A DNA stretch of 64,000 bases from Streptomyces sp. F001. Lineage in GTDB: Bacteria > Actinomycetota > Actinomycetes > Streptomycetales > Streptomycetaceae. The stretch covers positions 1,054,001-1,118,000 of the forward strand of contig NZ_QZWF01000002.1 of assembly GCF_004187715.1 (NCBI RefSeq). The letters are read 5' to 3'. The notes beneath the pieces were generated by a model, which was not told the origin of the DNA, ran no database searches, and saw only the letters and a list, made by a program, of their open reading frames with translations. The translations under genes were made by a program, and so were the position numbers. Positions 8,897 through 17,382 of this stretch are shown here, piece after piece; the first letter of the stretch is position 1; each line of letters starts with the position of its first letter.

Positions 8897-8945
8897 ATGC
8901 TCACCCGCGCGGCGTCAGGGAACACGACGCCACGCGGGTGAGCAT
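8897..8945 (-). terminator. 20-bp inverted repeat, probable terminator of the SMI1-like gene
   Basis: ATGCTCACCCGCGCGGCGTC (8897-8916) pairs with GACGCCACGCGGGTGAGCAT (8926-8945), 19 of 20 positions complementary around a 9-base loop. It lies between two minus-strand genes, downstream of 9069 and upstream of 8858. No T-run follows, which is common for Streptomyces terminators. It could also be the footprint of an operator. Confidence 0.6.
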
Positions 8946-9068
8946 GATTGTTGTGCCCTAAAGGGGGGCAGGCCGGGGACTCCACGAAACCGGGGTCAGC
9001 TCAGCCGCCAGGTGGAGCAGATAGGGAGCTCCAACCAGGCTGCGGATGCCGTTGGCGGCGGGGTTCGG

Positions 9069-9866
9069 TCAGCCGCTTTCCTGGTAGTTCATGAACCAGT
9101 GGGTGTCGAAATAGCGGGCCATCGTGAACGGGTGGTGCGGGTCGATGAGGATGCGGCAGACGAACTCTGCGGCCTGGCAGTCGAAGGGCATGTCCTCGCC
9201 GTCGAAGGACCGGACCACGACGGGCCAGCGGTCGGGGTCGTCGCCGTCGGCCCTCCAGCAGTACAGGTCCTCATGCTCCGTGCCCGCCCAGATGAGCAGA
9301 CCGTCCTCCCTGAGACCCGTCCACGGCTCCTGGTTCAGGTTCAGGAATCCGTCGAAGGCGCCCTCGCCGAACGTCTCGACCATGCGCTTGTAGTCGCTCG
9401 GCAGCGCGGTGCCCAGGCGCGACTCCACCTCCGCCCAGTCCATGTCCGGCCGCTGGGCGGGGTGTGTCCAGCCGGTGATCCGTATGAGCCGCTCCATCCA
9501 GTCGACGTCTTCGTCCGGAGCGAGGGCCAAGGGTTCGGGCACCTCCCTGTGAGCGACCACCAGCACCGGCCGCTCGGTCCCCTCGGCGTCCCGTGCTGTA
9601 CCCGTGCCGACCCACTGATCCCCGTACGCCCACGCCCGTATCGTCACGGCCCGGTCCTCGAAGGGGACGAGGAGAGCCGCGCCCCTGGACTCGCCGAGCG
9701 TCGGGTCGGTGAAGCCGTCGAGGACGAGGGTGTGCGGGGCGCCGTACCTGCTGCCGAGCAGGTCGGTCAGGTCCTGCGGGTCCAGGTCGCTGGGCAGGTA
9801 CATGTAGCCGTCCCCCGGACCGAGTCGGGCCAGCAGGTCGTTGACGGTTGCTTGCATGAGCTCCAT
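9069..9866 (-). CDS. SMI1/KNR4 (SUKH) family protein
   Basis: A 265-residue protein starting MELMQATVNDLLARLGPGDG at ATG 9866; the open frame extends 10 codons further upstream without support. The central and C-terminal region has the SUKH hallmark: WAEVESRLGTALPSDYKRMV, then FGEGAFDGFLNLN, LLIWAGTEHEDLYCWRADG and YFDTHWFMNY. SUKH proteins are usually immunity proteins against polymorphic toxins in bacteria, and cell-wall regulators in fungi. No toxin gene is adjacent. The N-terminal 100 residues resemble a second, more diverged domain. Confidence 0.75.
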   Translation of the reverse strand: MELMQATVNDLLARLGPGDGYMYLPSDLDPQDLTDLLGSRYGAPHTLVLDGFTDPTLGESRGAALLVPFEDRAVTIRAWAYGDQWVGTGTARDAEGTERPVLVVAHREVPEPLALAPDEDVDWMERLIRITGWTHPAQRPDMDWAEVESRLGTALPSDYKRMVETFGEGAFDGFLNLNQEPWTGLREDGLLIWAGTEHEDLYCWRADGDDPDRWPVVVRSFDGEDMPFDCQAAEFVCRILIDPHHPFTMARYFDTHWFMNYQESG

Positions 9867-9914
9867 GGCGGACAGTGAAGCGCACCGCACTGACAATGGG
9901 CGTTGAGGTGTTGA

Positions 9915-10496
9915 CTATCCGACGAGGCGTTCTGCCACTTGGCGGTACTGCTTCGACCGAACTTCCGTCAGTTTCCACAGAGCAGGCAGACTGTCCTTCC
10001 GGAGCCGGTCTTTCGCCTCCTGTTGGCAAGTCAGCTCGAAACGGGCGAGGCTGTCGAAGGAGTCGATACGGATGGCGGATGGCCAAGCTGCCACCGCCTT
10101 CGACGCGAAGTCCAGCGTCTGCGCTGCCACGATGTTCTGCTGCTTTGGCCTGGTCAGCACCACCGTGCCAAACACCAGAGATGTCCAGCCTTTCACGAAG
10201 CCATGGCCCGTGAGCCCTGTCGGGTACCTGGCATCCAGGGACCAGCTTTCGGCAAACGCAGAGCCGAGCAGATCGTCGTCGAGTTCTTGGCCGTCAAGAA
10301 ACGCCACGATGCTCTCCACCCCCGCCATGATCAGGCTGTAGCGGTCGAGCAGGCCAGATCGCTCGGTCAGCACCTGTGTGGCTCCGCCCAGCCGGATGGC
10401 TGCGGCGCAACACAATGCTTCTCCAACGGCGTCAAACGTCTCGTCCACGATCCCCCAGTCCCTGGCCCAGCCCCGAAGGGGCGGCCCCCCAGGCAC
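9915..10496 (-). CDS. Hypothetical protein
   Basis: A 193-residue soluble protein. A GTG at 10448 (VDETFDAVGEALCCAAAIRL) is a plausible start; the first 16 residues of the longest frame are Gly/Pro/Trp-rich and doubtful. The sequence is mainly helical with a segment ESIVAFLDGQELDDDLLGSA and a basic C-terminus. No motif is recognised. It lies 49 bp upstream of the SMI1-like gene on the same strand and may be co-transcribed with it. Confidence 0.5.
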   Translation of the reverse strand: MPGGPPLRGWARDWGIVDETFDAVGEALCCAAAIRLGGATQVLTERSGLLDRYSLIMAGVESIVAFLDGQELDDDLLGSAFAESWSLDARYPTGLTGHGFVKGWTSLVFGTVVLTRPKQQNIVAAQTLDFASKAVAAWPSAIRIDSFDSLARFELTCQQEAKDRLRKDSLPALWKLTEVRSKQYRQVAERLVG

Positions 10497-10763
10497 GATA
10501 ACCGCAAGAGCGCCATAAGAAACGAGGTCTTAGTGGTCGTTTTCACCTGAGTCATTGCGGTATAGCCGTGTTTCTACCGTCCGGCGATCTGATGCTGGTG
10601 AGGCTGTCGGGCTGGTGGTGGATGCCGAGACGAATGGTGTGACACCTGGGGCGGAGGACGGCTTGCGCCTGTCTCATTCCAGGACGCCCGGGTCCATCCC
10701 GTGCTTCGATACGGCCGCACGCACGCCTGGGCGCACGCCCCTGAACGGCGGTATCTCCAGGTC

Positions 10764-11150
10764 ATGGCTGACCGTCGCCCGTATCCGAGTGATCTGTCCG
10801 ATGCACGCTGGGAGTTGATCGAGCCGGTCCTGGCCGCCTGGCGCTACGAGCGCCACGGCCGGGCGCTGGGCTTCGGCCGGCCCGCCGAGCTCGACCTGCG
10901 CGAAATCATGAACGCGATCTTGTACGTGGACCGCACCGGGGTGCAGTGGCGCTACCTGCCGCACGACTTCCCCCACTGGAACTCCGTCTACGGCTACTTT
11001 GCCAAGTGGCAGAAGGACGGCATCTTCGCCCAGCTCAACGGCCTGTTACGGAAGTTGGTCCGCGAGCAGGAGGGCCGCAACGCCGAGCCCTCGGCCTGCG
11101 TGATCGACGCACAGAGCGTGAAGACCTCCACCAGCGTCCCCGCCGCGAGA
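10764..11150 (+). pseudogene. IS5-family transposase, N-terminal fragment
   Basis: The frame from ATG 10764 reads MADRRPYPSDLSDARWELIE, IMNAILYVDRTGVQWRYLPH and ACVIDAQSVKTSTSVPA, covering the N-terminal domain and the first catalytic Asp (IDAQSVK). Homology ends at about 11150, after which the strand is antisense of another gene. The catalytic second Asp and Glu are missing, so it is inactive. It belongs to a different IS5 subgroup from the copies at 5205 and 17483. Confidence 0.75.
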
Positions 11151-11169
11151 CCGGCGCGCGGGTCGCCGT

Positions 11170-11483
11170 GGTGCGGGTGTGCCTGAGGTCCGGGACGTCC
11201 TCGGTGCTCGCGAGCGCCGCGACGAACGGGCTCCACCCGACGTGCATGCCGTCCGCGGCCCGGCACTCCGTCGTCGTGAAGTACGCGGGCTGCCGTCGCC
11301 GGGCTGCTCGGCCGCGAAGGCCGAGACTCGCTCGACCACGACCTGCCGCCGCCCCTCTTCGGTGGCTGAGAGTGCTTCGTTGATCAGCGCGTCCAGGTCC
11401 CTGGGGGTGAGGTGGCGGAGCGCATCGCGCACCGGAGGTTCGGTCGGCGCTGCCAGCAGTTCGGCCAGTTCGAGGGGCTTCAT
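11170..11483 (-). pseudogene. Small hypothetical protein, frameshifted and truncated
   Basis: The minus strand starts MKPLELAELLAAPTEPPVRD and continues LTPRDLDALINEALSATEEG, a helical Streptomyces family whose C-terminus carries YFTTTE. Near 11300 the frame is lost; AYFTTTECRAADGMHVGWSP continues one frame over and runs to about 11175, where the IS5 fragment begins. The gene was probably truncated by that IS and has a single-base indel. Function unknown. Confidence 0.5.
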
Positions 11484-11660
11484 GGGCGGTGTCCTTCCTC
11501 GTGTGCGGCTGGCGGCGGCGGTGCCCGCCGGCCGGGCTGAACACCATGGCCAGATGGCTGCTTGCGATCAGGGTCTCCAGGCGGCGGTGGTTGAACTCCC
11601 GCGGGAGGGGGGATCTCGTGCTGGCGCGGGTTCCAGGCGTGCCTGTACCGGCGCAGCCGA

Positions 11661-12491
11661 TTATGAGGAGAGGGTGGGTGCGCTCGTCTGTCGTCCTTCC
11701 TCGCGGTGTGTGACCCATGTTTGAGCGGCGGCGGTGAGGGCGGCTCTGTGAGGCATGGGGCGTGTTTGCTCCCAGTTCTCCCACGCCGCGTGGATCGTGC
11801 GTGCGAACAGGGTCAGGGTGGCAGGAGTGGCGGCGTGGTAGGCGGGAACCTGCTGGGCGATCGTCTCGGCCTGTTCCGGCGTGTGCCCCGCGGAGATGAG
11901 CCGGGGGATGGTCAGCGCGGTGTCTGCCCATGCAGGTGCGGGGCAGGCGAGGGCCCAGTCGAGGAGCAGCAGCTCTCCGGCGCTGTTCACCAGCATGTTG
12001 TACGGGGACATGTCCGTATGGGCGAGTCCTCGGCCTTGCAGAGGGGTGGGAACGTCCTTGGGTAGGAAGTCGGCCCACCGGGTGTGGAGCGGCTTTTTGC
12101 GCAGGTTCTCGGGCCAGGGTGTCTCGGATACGGCGGTGAGGGTGCGTACAAGGCGGGCGAGATCGTCGGAGCCGGGAGTCAGGTCCGGGTATCGGCCCTG
12201 GATGTACTCGTACCCGTACAGCAGCCACCCGCCGGCGTCGACCTCCCACAGCACGCGGGGTGCGCGAGGCGCATACCGCGTTACCTGTGCCTCATGGCGG
12301 TACACCCACGCCTGTGGGTCGTCCCCGCGGGTGCCCTTGACGAACGCTCGGCCTGTTCGCGTGCGGACGGTGCAGGCGAGGCGGGACATGACGCCGTGCG
12401 GCGCGGTGTCGGCCGCCTCGACCGGGCCCGTATGGCGCTCGACGGCGGCCCGGGTTGCTGGGGGTAGGTTGTGCCATTCGATGCGGTCCAC
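11661..12491 (-). CDS. Aminoglycoside phosphotransferase (APH)-fold kinase
   Basis: A 276-residue protein from GTG 12491 (VDRIEWHNLPPATRAAVE), preceded by GGGGAGACC. Lys52 in RAFVKG is the candidate ATP-phosphate lysine. The catalytic loop is LAHTDMSPYNMLV (His158, Asp160, Asn165) and the metal-binding aspartate is Asp178 in LLLLDWALA, equivalent to the DFG/DxD of the APH/choline-kinase fold. Many Streptomyces members phosphorylate unknown small molecules; a resistance role cannot be inferred. The upstream Pro-rich frame to 12638 crosses a terminator and is excluded. Confidence 0.75.
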   Translation of the reverse strand: MDRIEWHNLPPATRAAVERHTGPVEAADTAPHGVMSRLACTVRTRTGRAFVKGTRGDDPQAWVYRHEAQVTRYAPRAPRVLWEVDAGGWLLYGYEYIQGRYPDLTPGSDDLARLVRTLTAVSETPWPENLRKKPLHTRWADFLPKDVPTPLQGRGLAHTDMSPYNMLVNSAGELLLLDWALACPAPAWADTALTIPRLISAGHTPEQAETIAQQVPAYHAATPATLTLFARTIHAAWENWEQTRPMPHRAALTAAAQTWVTHREEGRQTSAPTLSS

Positions 12492-12518
12492 CCGCGGTCT
12501 CCCCTGGGTTGGTCGAGC

Positions 12519-12541
12519 AAAAAAAAGGGGGGCGGGCCCCC
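12519..12541 (-). terminator. Intrinsic terminator
   Basis: On the minus strand GGGGGCCCGCCCCCC is followed directly by eight T residues (12526 to 12519). A GC-only hairpin with a U-tract is the textbook Rho-independent form and is rare in Streptomyces. It ends transcription of the gene at 12590-13051 just before the APH-like gene. Confidence 0.85.
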
Positions 12542-12589
12542 GTCCTGGCCACAGCGTGGCACAGGCCGGAGGCCGGCTGGGGGGAGCCG

Positions 12590-13051
12590 TCAGGGGTGGT
12601 TGGGGCTGTCCGAGCAGTTCGCGTGGCACTGCGAGCACTCGGCGAGGTCCAGTTCGGGCCAGAACTCCAGGTCGATCTCGTACCCGGCGAGGGTGACGGA
12701 GTCGACCGTCCGAGCACGGAGTACCTTGCCGCCCCCGTGCTCCTTGGGGTCGAGGTAGCCGGGCTGGTGGTCCAAGAACCGGCCGAAGGTCCCCTCACAG
12801 AACTCCCGGTACGCCCTGGTGTGGAGCAGGAAAGCGTGCCAGAAGTCGTCCACGAGGGGCGAGGGGCTGAGCGGCTTGTCGCTGTAGTCGCACGCCGCGA
12901 GGAAAGCGAGCATCTGGCCGACACCGCGGTCTGCCTTCTCCTCGGGCAGCTGCGGGAACTTGGCGCGCATGGTGTCGACCAGGGTTTCGCGCAGTTCCGT
13001 GCTGATCAGCGTCCGCGCGTCAGTCGTGGCGCGCCTATCTGTGGTGGTCAC
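12590..13051 (-). CDS. Glycine-rich-domain-protein (GRDP/DUF1399)-like protein with Cys-rich tail
   Basis: A 153-residue protein starting MTTTDRRATTDARTLISTEL. The conserved centre is SPSPLVDDFWHAFLLHTRAY then FCEGTFGRFLDHQPGY, the VDxxWH...HTRxY...F signature shared with plant GRDP1/DUF1399 proteins and a set of actinobacterial regulators' neighbours. The C-terminus ends in a Cys cluster (ECSQCHANCSDSPNHP), which may bind metal. Function is unknown. It is the last gene of a minus-strand series that begins at 14157 and is closed by the intrinsic terminator at 12519. Confidence 0.6.
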   Translation of the reverse strand: MTTTDRRATTDARTLISTELRETLVDTMRAKFPQLPEEKADRGVGQMLAFLAACDYSDKPLSPSPLVDDFWHAFLLHTRAYREFCEGTFGRFLDHQPGYLDPKEHGGGKVLRARTVDSVTLAGYEIDLEFWPELDLAECSQCHANCSDSPNHP

Positions 13052-13204
13052 GTTCCGTGCCTCCTTGGGTGGGGTGGTGCGTCGGACGTGGTGGTGGGCA
13101 CCGCGGCGGGCCCCGGTTGGCGGCCTCGCCCGCGGTGGAGTTGCCGCCCGCCCGGGAGCAACGAGGGATGCGGGCGGGGGCCTGTTTCCGCGCTGGGCGG
13201 CGAT

Positions 13205-13723
13205 CTACAGCGCGGCGTATGCGGCTGCGGGTTCGCACCCGCCCCCTGTCGGGGAGGGGAAGTGCCCGGCACAGGGCGGGAACTGCGCCGGCCGCCGTAT
13301 CGGTGCGGGGGCCACAATCAGGGCATAGCGTGCGTCGTGGTCCGTGACCGTGAGCTGATAGGGCACGCGCGCGGCGAGCTTGGCGATGGCGTTGGCGTAG
13401 CGATGGGCGTCGCTTGCCCATGCGCGCAGGAAGTCGGCGGAGCGGGGGTTGCCGATGGGGACCAGGGGAGCGGCGTACAGCCACGGTGCGCGCGGGTCCG
13501 GGTCGAGGCGCCGGGCGAGGCATCGGGCTTCCCGGCGCAGCCACCGTGCGGCCAAGCGCGGGGAACGGGCGTGATAGGTGCCGAGGATGATCTCGCGGCG
13601 CGGATTGTCGAGGGGGGTTGCGACGGCCTCGCACCGGTAGCCGATGGGGCGGGGCACGGTGGCCTGCGGGAAGCGGCGTAAGGGCGGGCGCGGTAGGCGG
13701 CCGGCCGCGTGGCGTCCGCTCAT
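13205..13723 (-). CDS. Hypothetical protein
   Basis: A 172-residue basic protein starting MSGRHAAGRLPRPPLRRFPQ at ATG 13723. It overlaps the stop of the upstream gene by 4 bases (ATGA), indicating translational coupling. The middle region (YRCEAVATPLDNPRREIILG, then WASDAHRYANAIAKLAARVP) looks globular with mixed alpha/beta content; the C-terminus is Pro/Cys-rich. No known motif. The gap of about 150 bp to the GRDP-like gene downstream holds no other gene. Confidence 0.5.
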   Translation of the reverse strand: MSGRHAAGRLPRPPLRRFPQATVPRPIGYRCEAVATPLDNPRREIILGTYHARSPRLAARWLRREARCLARRLDPDPRAPWLYAAPLVPIGNPRSADFLRAWASDAHRYANAIAKLAARVPYQLTVTDHDARYALIVAPAPIRRPAQFPPCAGHFPSPTGGGCEPAAAYAAL

Positions 13724-14157
13724 ACCTTGCCCCCGCGCGCTGTGTCGCGCAGTTCGATGATGCGTCCGACCTGGTAGTAGTACAGCTCCAGTTGGGACGG
13801 GTTGAAGACGAGCAGGCACTGGGCGGCGCCGCCGTCGTCGTAGTGGACGGTGACAGGCAGTATGCCGTGCTCGGCGCGCGCGTCGTACGTCACGTCGCGT
13901 TTTTGCGGCGTGACGTGTGTGACCTGGGGCTGCACGGGGGCCAGCGTCTTGCCGTCGTTGGGGGCCGACCACTTGTCGCCGCCTCCGGGCGGGACGAGGT
14001 GGTACGTGTTTCTGCCCTCGCCCGGTAACGCGACGACGACGCCGATGTCGCCGTCCTTCGAGGTGTCCCGAGCAAGGTCGCCGAGTCGAGGAGAGAAGGG
14101 AGCGGCTGCGCCGGACGCGCCTTGCAAGGGCAAGTGGGAGGTTCCTCGTCGAGTCAT
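13720..14157 (-). CDS. Hypothetical protein
   Basis: A 145-residue protein starting MTRRGTSHLPLQGASGAAAP. The second half is beta-rich (THVTPQKRDVTYDARAEHGI, LPVTVHYDDGGAAQCLLVFN) and ends with ELYYYQVGRIIELRDTARGG. It does not match a family I recognise. It is the first gene of the 14157-to-12590 minus-strand set, and its start lies 56 bp below the stop of the XRE regulator gene, so the regulator may drive or read through into it. Confidence 0.5.
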   Translation of the reverse strand: MTRRGTSHLPLQGASGAAAPFSPRLGDLARDTSKDGDIGVVVALPGEGRNTYHLVPPGGGDKWSAPNDGKTLAPVQPQVTHVTPQKRDVTYDARAEHGILPVTVHYDDGGAAQCLLVFNPSQLELYYYQVGRIIELRDTARGGKV

Positions 14158-14212
14158 GCCCCGAAGCTAAAAGCGCGTCAGGGGGCGAATATGAATCGGA
14201 GGAATACGACTC

Positions 14213-15442
14213 TCATCCGTCGAGGTGGAAGCGGTTGGACATGCGGCGCAACGTTTCGCGCATGGCCGTGCGTTCGGCGTAGACGATGCTGCGCAGCGTC
14301 GAGCGGGCGATGGGGTGATTGCGCACCAGTTGCGGGGCGATCCGTTCGGCAGTCTCCAGCTCGGAGAGGGCCTTGTCGCGGTTTCCGTCCCACAGCCACG
14401 CCCGGGCGAGGTCCATGTGATGGTGTCCTTGCCGGGAGTTGGGCAGGGCGGACACCAGTTCAGGGCTGGTGCGCCGATTCAGGGCGAGGGCGCGGGTCTG
14501 GTTGCCGGCTTCCAGGGCGACGCTGATCGCGTGAATCTGCACGTTGCCAGATGAGAACGTCACCGAATGCCGGTCGTGGACCGGTGGGCCTTGGCGACTG
14601 GCCAGGCGCTCAGCGGCAGCGCGGGCGTGGCCGATGCGGTCCTCGGACTCCGACGGCCGGCCCGCGCGGGCGGCTGACACGGCGGCGCGCAGTTGGAGGG
14701 ACCCCCACATGCGGACGGCAAGCGGCTCGCCTCGGTCGTAGTCGTCTTGGATGCTGCCGAGCGCCTTGTCGGACAGCGACATGGAGTCGTCCCAATCGGC
14801 GGTTGCCCACATGTCCCATACGCGCATCCAGTCGGCGAGCGCGGGCATGACAGGGTCGCCGGACAGGCGCGCGGACCAGGCCGCACGCTCGGCGGCCATG
14901 GCGATCAACTCGGCGTGACCGAGGGCGTGCGCGGCGGTGTGGGCGAACTTGCAGGCGACGGCGTATACGGCGTACGCCTCTTCGCGTTCATGGCCGGTGG
15001 AGACTTCGGCGAGCGCTCGGGCTTCGCGCAGCAGGTCGGGCAGTATGCGCAGGATTGCGATGTTTGCCGCGGCGTCTCGTAGGCGGTGCAACCGGGTCAT
15101 GTTGCGCCACAGTTCGCCGGACGGCCGAGGGCTGCCCTCGAATACCGGCGTGAGGTCGTAGCGGCGTAGTTCTCGGAGGATCGATGCGGCGGCGATCTGC
15201 CATTGGTTGTCGGCGGGGGTGCTCGTGTACGGGCGCCCGATCAGGTCGTTGGGATGAACCCCCAGTTCGGCCGCGATGGCGTTGAGCAGGCCAACACGGT
15301 CTATCTCGATCTGTCCGCGTTCCATCTTGGACACCCACCCCTGAGACTTCCCCAGGGCGACGGCGAGGTCTGCTTGCGGCATGCCCAGGCGCAGACGCGC
15401 GCGACGAACACGGCGGCCGATCTCCTCAGCTTCTTCCAGCAT
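14213..15442 (-). CDS. XRE-family transcriptional regulator with TPR-like C-terminus
   Basis: A 409-residue protein from ATG 15442 (MLEEAEEIGRRVRRARLRLG). Residues about 8-62 form a Cro/C1-type helix-turn-helix (MPQADLAVALGKSQGWVSKM ERG). The rest is alpha-helical, with TPR-like pairs such as AYAVYAVACKFAHTAAHALG and LARAWLWDGNRDKALSELET. Streptomyces has many such long XRE-TPR regulators of development and secondary metabolism. The protein is in the same direction as the three-gene set downstream. The 15 extra codons to 15487 are possible but lack support. Confidence 0.8.
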   Translation of the reverse strand: MLEEAEEIGRRVRRARLRLGMPQADLAVALGKSQGWVSKMERGQIEIDRVGLLNAIAAELGVHPNDLIGRPYTSTPADNQWQIAAASILRELRRYDLTPVFEGSPRPSGELWRNMTRLHRLRDAAANIAILRILPDLLREARALAEVSTGHEREEAYAVYAVACKFAHTAAHALGHAELIAMAAERAAWSARLSGDPVMPALADWMRVWDMWATADWDDSMSLSDKALGSIQDDYDRGEPLAVRMWGSLQLRAAVSAARAGRPSESEDRIGHARAAAERLASRQGPPVHDRHSVTFSSGNVQIHAISVALEAGNQTRALALNRRTSPELVSALPNSRQGHHHMDLARAWLWDGNRDKALSELETAERIAPQLVRNHPIARSTLRSIVYAERTAMRETLRRMSNRFHLDG

Positions 15443-15584
15443 GCGCGGGGCTCCATCCGTTCGGGCTCTCCCCGAAACGGTACCCATGAGGCGCCGTGAG
15501 CGTCGCCGGTGGCCACGGGGAGAGGGCGGTCAGCCGGTGTGTAGCGGCGTGTAGGAGGAGAAGACGTAGTGGTTTAGTTTGCGC

Positions 15585-15824
15585 AGTTGGGCCGTAGAAG
15601 CCCATGCCGCCAGTCCACGCCTGAGATTCGAGGGCAAAGTACAGCTCACCAGGGAGCATGACCGGCGCTGTACGTTCTGGCGGTCGCTCATCACGACAGC
15701 CGGGATATGTCCGTCGGCCGCCGGGCGGCCGACCGCCCGACAGGTAGTAGGTCAGGCGTGCCAGATGCATGTTGGAGCCGAAAGCCGCGTACCAAACGCG
15801 CCGCGGAGGGATCGGCCTGGACAT
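15585..15824 (-). pseudogene. Truncated gamma-glutamylcyclotransferase-like (often mislabelled histone deacetylase) protein
   Basis: The minus strand reads VWYAAFGSNMHLARLTYYLS, PPGGRRTYPGCRDERPPERT and LPGELYFALESQAWTGGMGF. The opening YxxFGSN motif is the substrate loop of the gamma-glutamylcyclotransferase/AIG2-like fold. The Streptomyces family is usually about 190 residues; this copy stops matching after GFYGP near 15590, so it is a 5' fragment. Its start overlaps the region just upstream of the plus-strand GNAT gene. Confidence 0.55.
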
Positions 15825-15870
15825 CAGCAGTACTGACCGCGATGGGAAGATCCCTTGTACGCTCGGCTGG

Positions 15871-16653
15871 ATGAAGGTCGCTTCGCTTGGGTTCCGGACA
15901 GATGTGATGTTGCTGGAGATGGGTGGGTCCGTAGTCACAGACCACGGATCACACCTGGTCGTGCGAACCCCGGCGAACCCCGGTTTTCACTGGGGGAATT
16001 TCCTCCTCTTCGACACTCCACCTCAGCCAGGTGACGCGGTCCGATGGTCGGCGCTCTTCGCGGCAGAGTTCCCGGAGGCGAAGCACCGGGCGTTCGGAGT
16101 GGACGGCGTCACTGGCGTGGCGGGGGACACGTCGGAGCACGAGGTGCTCGGAGTGACCGCCGAAGTCAACACGGTGTTGACGGCGGACCGGCTCGTGCCA
16201 TCGGTCGCGACCCCTCAAGCCGAGATTCGTGCGCTGACCGGTGACGTCGATTGGGGCCAGGCGCTCGAACTGGACTTCGCCTGCTACGGGCTGCCGTCGG
16301 ATGACGACAGTCGGCGCTTCGCCGAGCGCCGGGTCGCGGGCTACCGCGGTTTGTGCGAGGCCGGTCACGGGATTTGGATCGGGGCCTTCGTCGAGGGCCA
16401 CCTGCGTGCCGGGGCGGGCTTGTTCGCCGTCGGCTCGGGGCTGGCGCGGTTCCAGAACGTCGAGACCCATCCTGACTTCCGTCGCCGAGGTCTCGCTTCC
16501 GCCGTCCTTCATCATGCCCAACGCGCGCTGCTCGCCCCGGGCGTTCGCACGCTCGTCATCGTTGCAGACCCCGGCGACTACGCCATTCGCCTTTATCGGG
16601 CGCTCGGCTTCGTGGACAGGGAGCGACAGGTCCAGCTCCATAAGGCGGGCTGA
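15871..16653 (+). CDS. GNAT-family N-acetyltransferase
   Basis: A 260-residue protein from ATG 15871. The C-terminal half is a GNAT domain: FQNVETHPDFRRRGLASAVL contains the acetyl-CoA pyrophosphate-binding R-R-x-G-x-A loop, and IRLYRALGFVDRERQVQLHK is the usual final helix-strand. The N-terminal half resembles the divergent first domain of two-domain GNAT proteins (FHWGNFLLFDTPPQPGD). Substrate unknown. The 34 extra upstream codons lie in the antisense of the preceding remnant and are not used. Confidence 0.8.
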   Translation: MKVASLGFRTDVMLLEMGGSVVTDHGSHLVVRTPANPGFHWGNFLLFDTPPQPGDAVRWSALFAAEFPEAKHRAFGVDGVTGVAGDTSEHEVLGVTAEVNTVLTADRLVPSVATPQAEIRALTGDVDWGQALELDFACYGLPSDDDSRRFAERRVAGYRGLCEAGHGIWIGAFVEGHLRAGAGLFAVGSGLARFQNVETHPDFRRRGLASAVLHHAQRALLAPGVRTLVIVADPGDYAIRLYRALGFVDRERQVQLHKAG

Positions 16654-16711
16654 CCTATCGTCCCGCTTTGCCGCCGCGCACAGGAGTTGACGGTCAGCGG
16701 ACTCCGCGGGC

Positions 16712-16854
16712 TCATTGGGTCGGGAAGAGGGTGTCCTGGAAGCGGTAGGACGCGGTGCCGGTCTGGATGAGGGTGCAGCGGAAGGCGATCCGGTCGGCGA
16801 TGGCCGCGCAGAAGCGCGCATCGACGATCAAGACCGTGCGGGTAGCGAAGCCCC
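16712..16854 (-). pseudogene. Possible IS21 IstB-like helper ATPase tail
   Basis: The minus strand encodes TVLIVDARFCAAIADRIAFR followed by CTLIQTGTASYRFQ and a stop at 16712. A DRxxF..xxIQTGTxSYR ending is what I expect at the C-terminus of actinomycete IstB-like ATPases of IS21 elements. Only about 45 residues are present, with no Walker motifs. The call is tentative. Confidence 0.35.
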
Positions 16855-16941
16855 GTCGGCGGGGCTCGCGCGGGTGTGAGGCTGATCCTTTGGAGTGGAC
16901 ACCCTGACAATGGATCTTGATGGTCCGGGAGGGATGTCCGA

Positions 16942-17382
16942 GTGGGAGGCAAGTCTCCGTATCCGGAGGAGTTCAGGAAGGACGTGGTCGCGCTCTGCCG
17001 CGCCGCGGGCGGCAAGCGCACATACGCGGCGGTGGCGGCGGGCCTCGGCATCACCGCCGAGTCGCTGCGGACGTGGGTCCGCAAGGAAAACGAGTCCCAG
17101 GTGCAGCCCGGGCGCCGCGAGGCCGGCGTCAAGGTCAGCGACAGTGATATCGACGCTCTTCCCATGCACCGGCACCGCTTCCACGGCGACTGGAACTACA
17201 CCCTCCACCCTCAACCTCGCGACACCACCAACGCGGCCAAGGACCCGCGGTCAGCCGGCGGTCCGTCCCTGCAGCTCTGCACTGGGTCTCTGCGCAACCC
17301 GGAGCTGACCGGCATGCCCGAACCGGCGCTGGACGAACTCGTCGACCAACTGGCCCAGAAGTTGGACAAGTTACGTGAGTAA
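16942..17382 (+). pseudogene. In-frame chimera: IS3 OrfA N-terminus joined to ISAzo13 transposase C-terminus
   Basis: Residues 1-52 (MGGKSPYPEEFRKDVVALCR then TYAAVAAGLGITAESLRTWV) are the helix-turn-helix part of an IS3 OrfA. From about 17110 the same frame continues GVKVSDSDIDALPMHRHRFH and GDWNYTLHPQ, the C-terminal signature of ISAzo13-family transposases. The TAA stop (17380-17382) is created at the left end of the IS5-family element inserted there. The 146-residue product has no catalytic domain. A GTG at 16942 serves as the start. Confidence 0.65.

Noticed and set aside
12292..12924. Minus-strand 210-codon frame overlapping the terminator
   Set aside because: It crosses an intrinsic terminator and the true starts of two genes; Ser/Arg-rich shadow.
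15585..15824. Histone deacetylase
   Set aside because: The Streptomyces family carries that label in databases, but the YxxFGSN opening is that of the gamma-glutamylcyclotransferase-like fold and no deacetylase motif is present.
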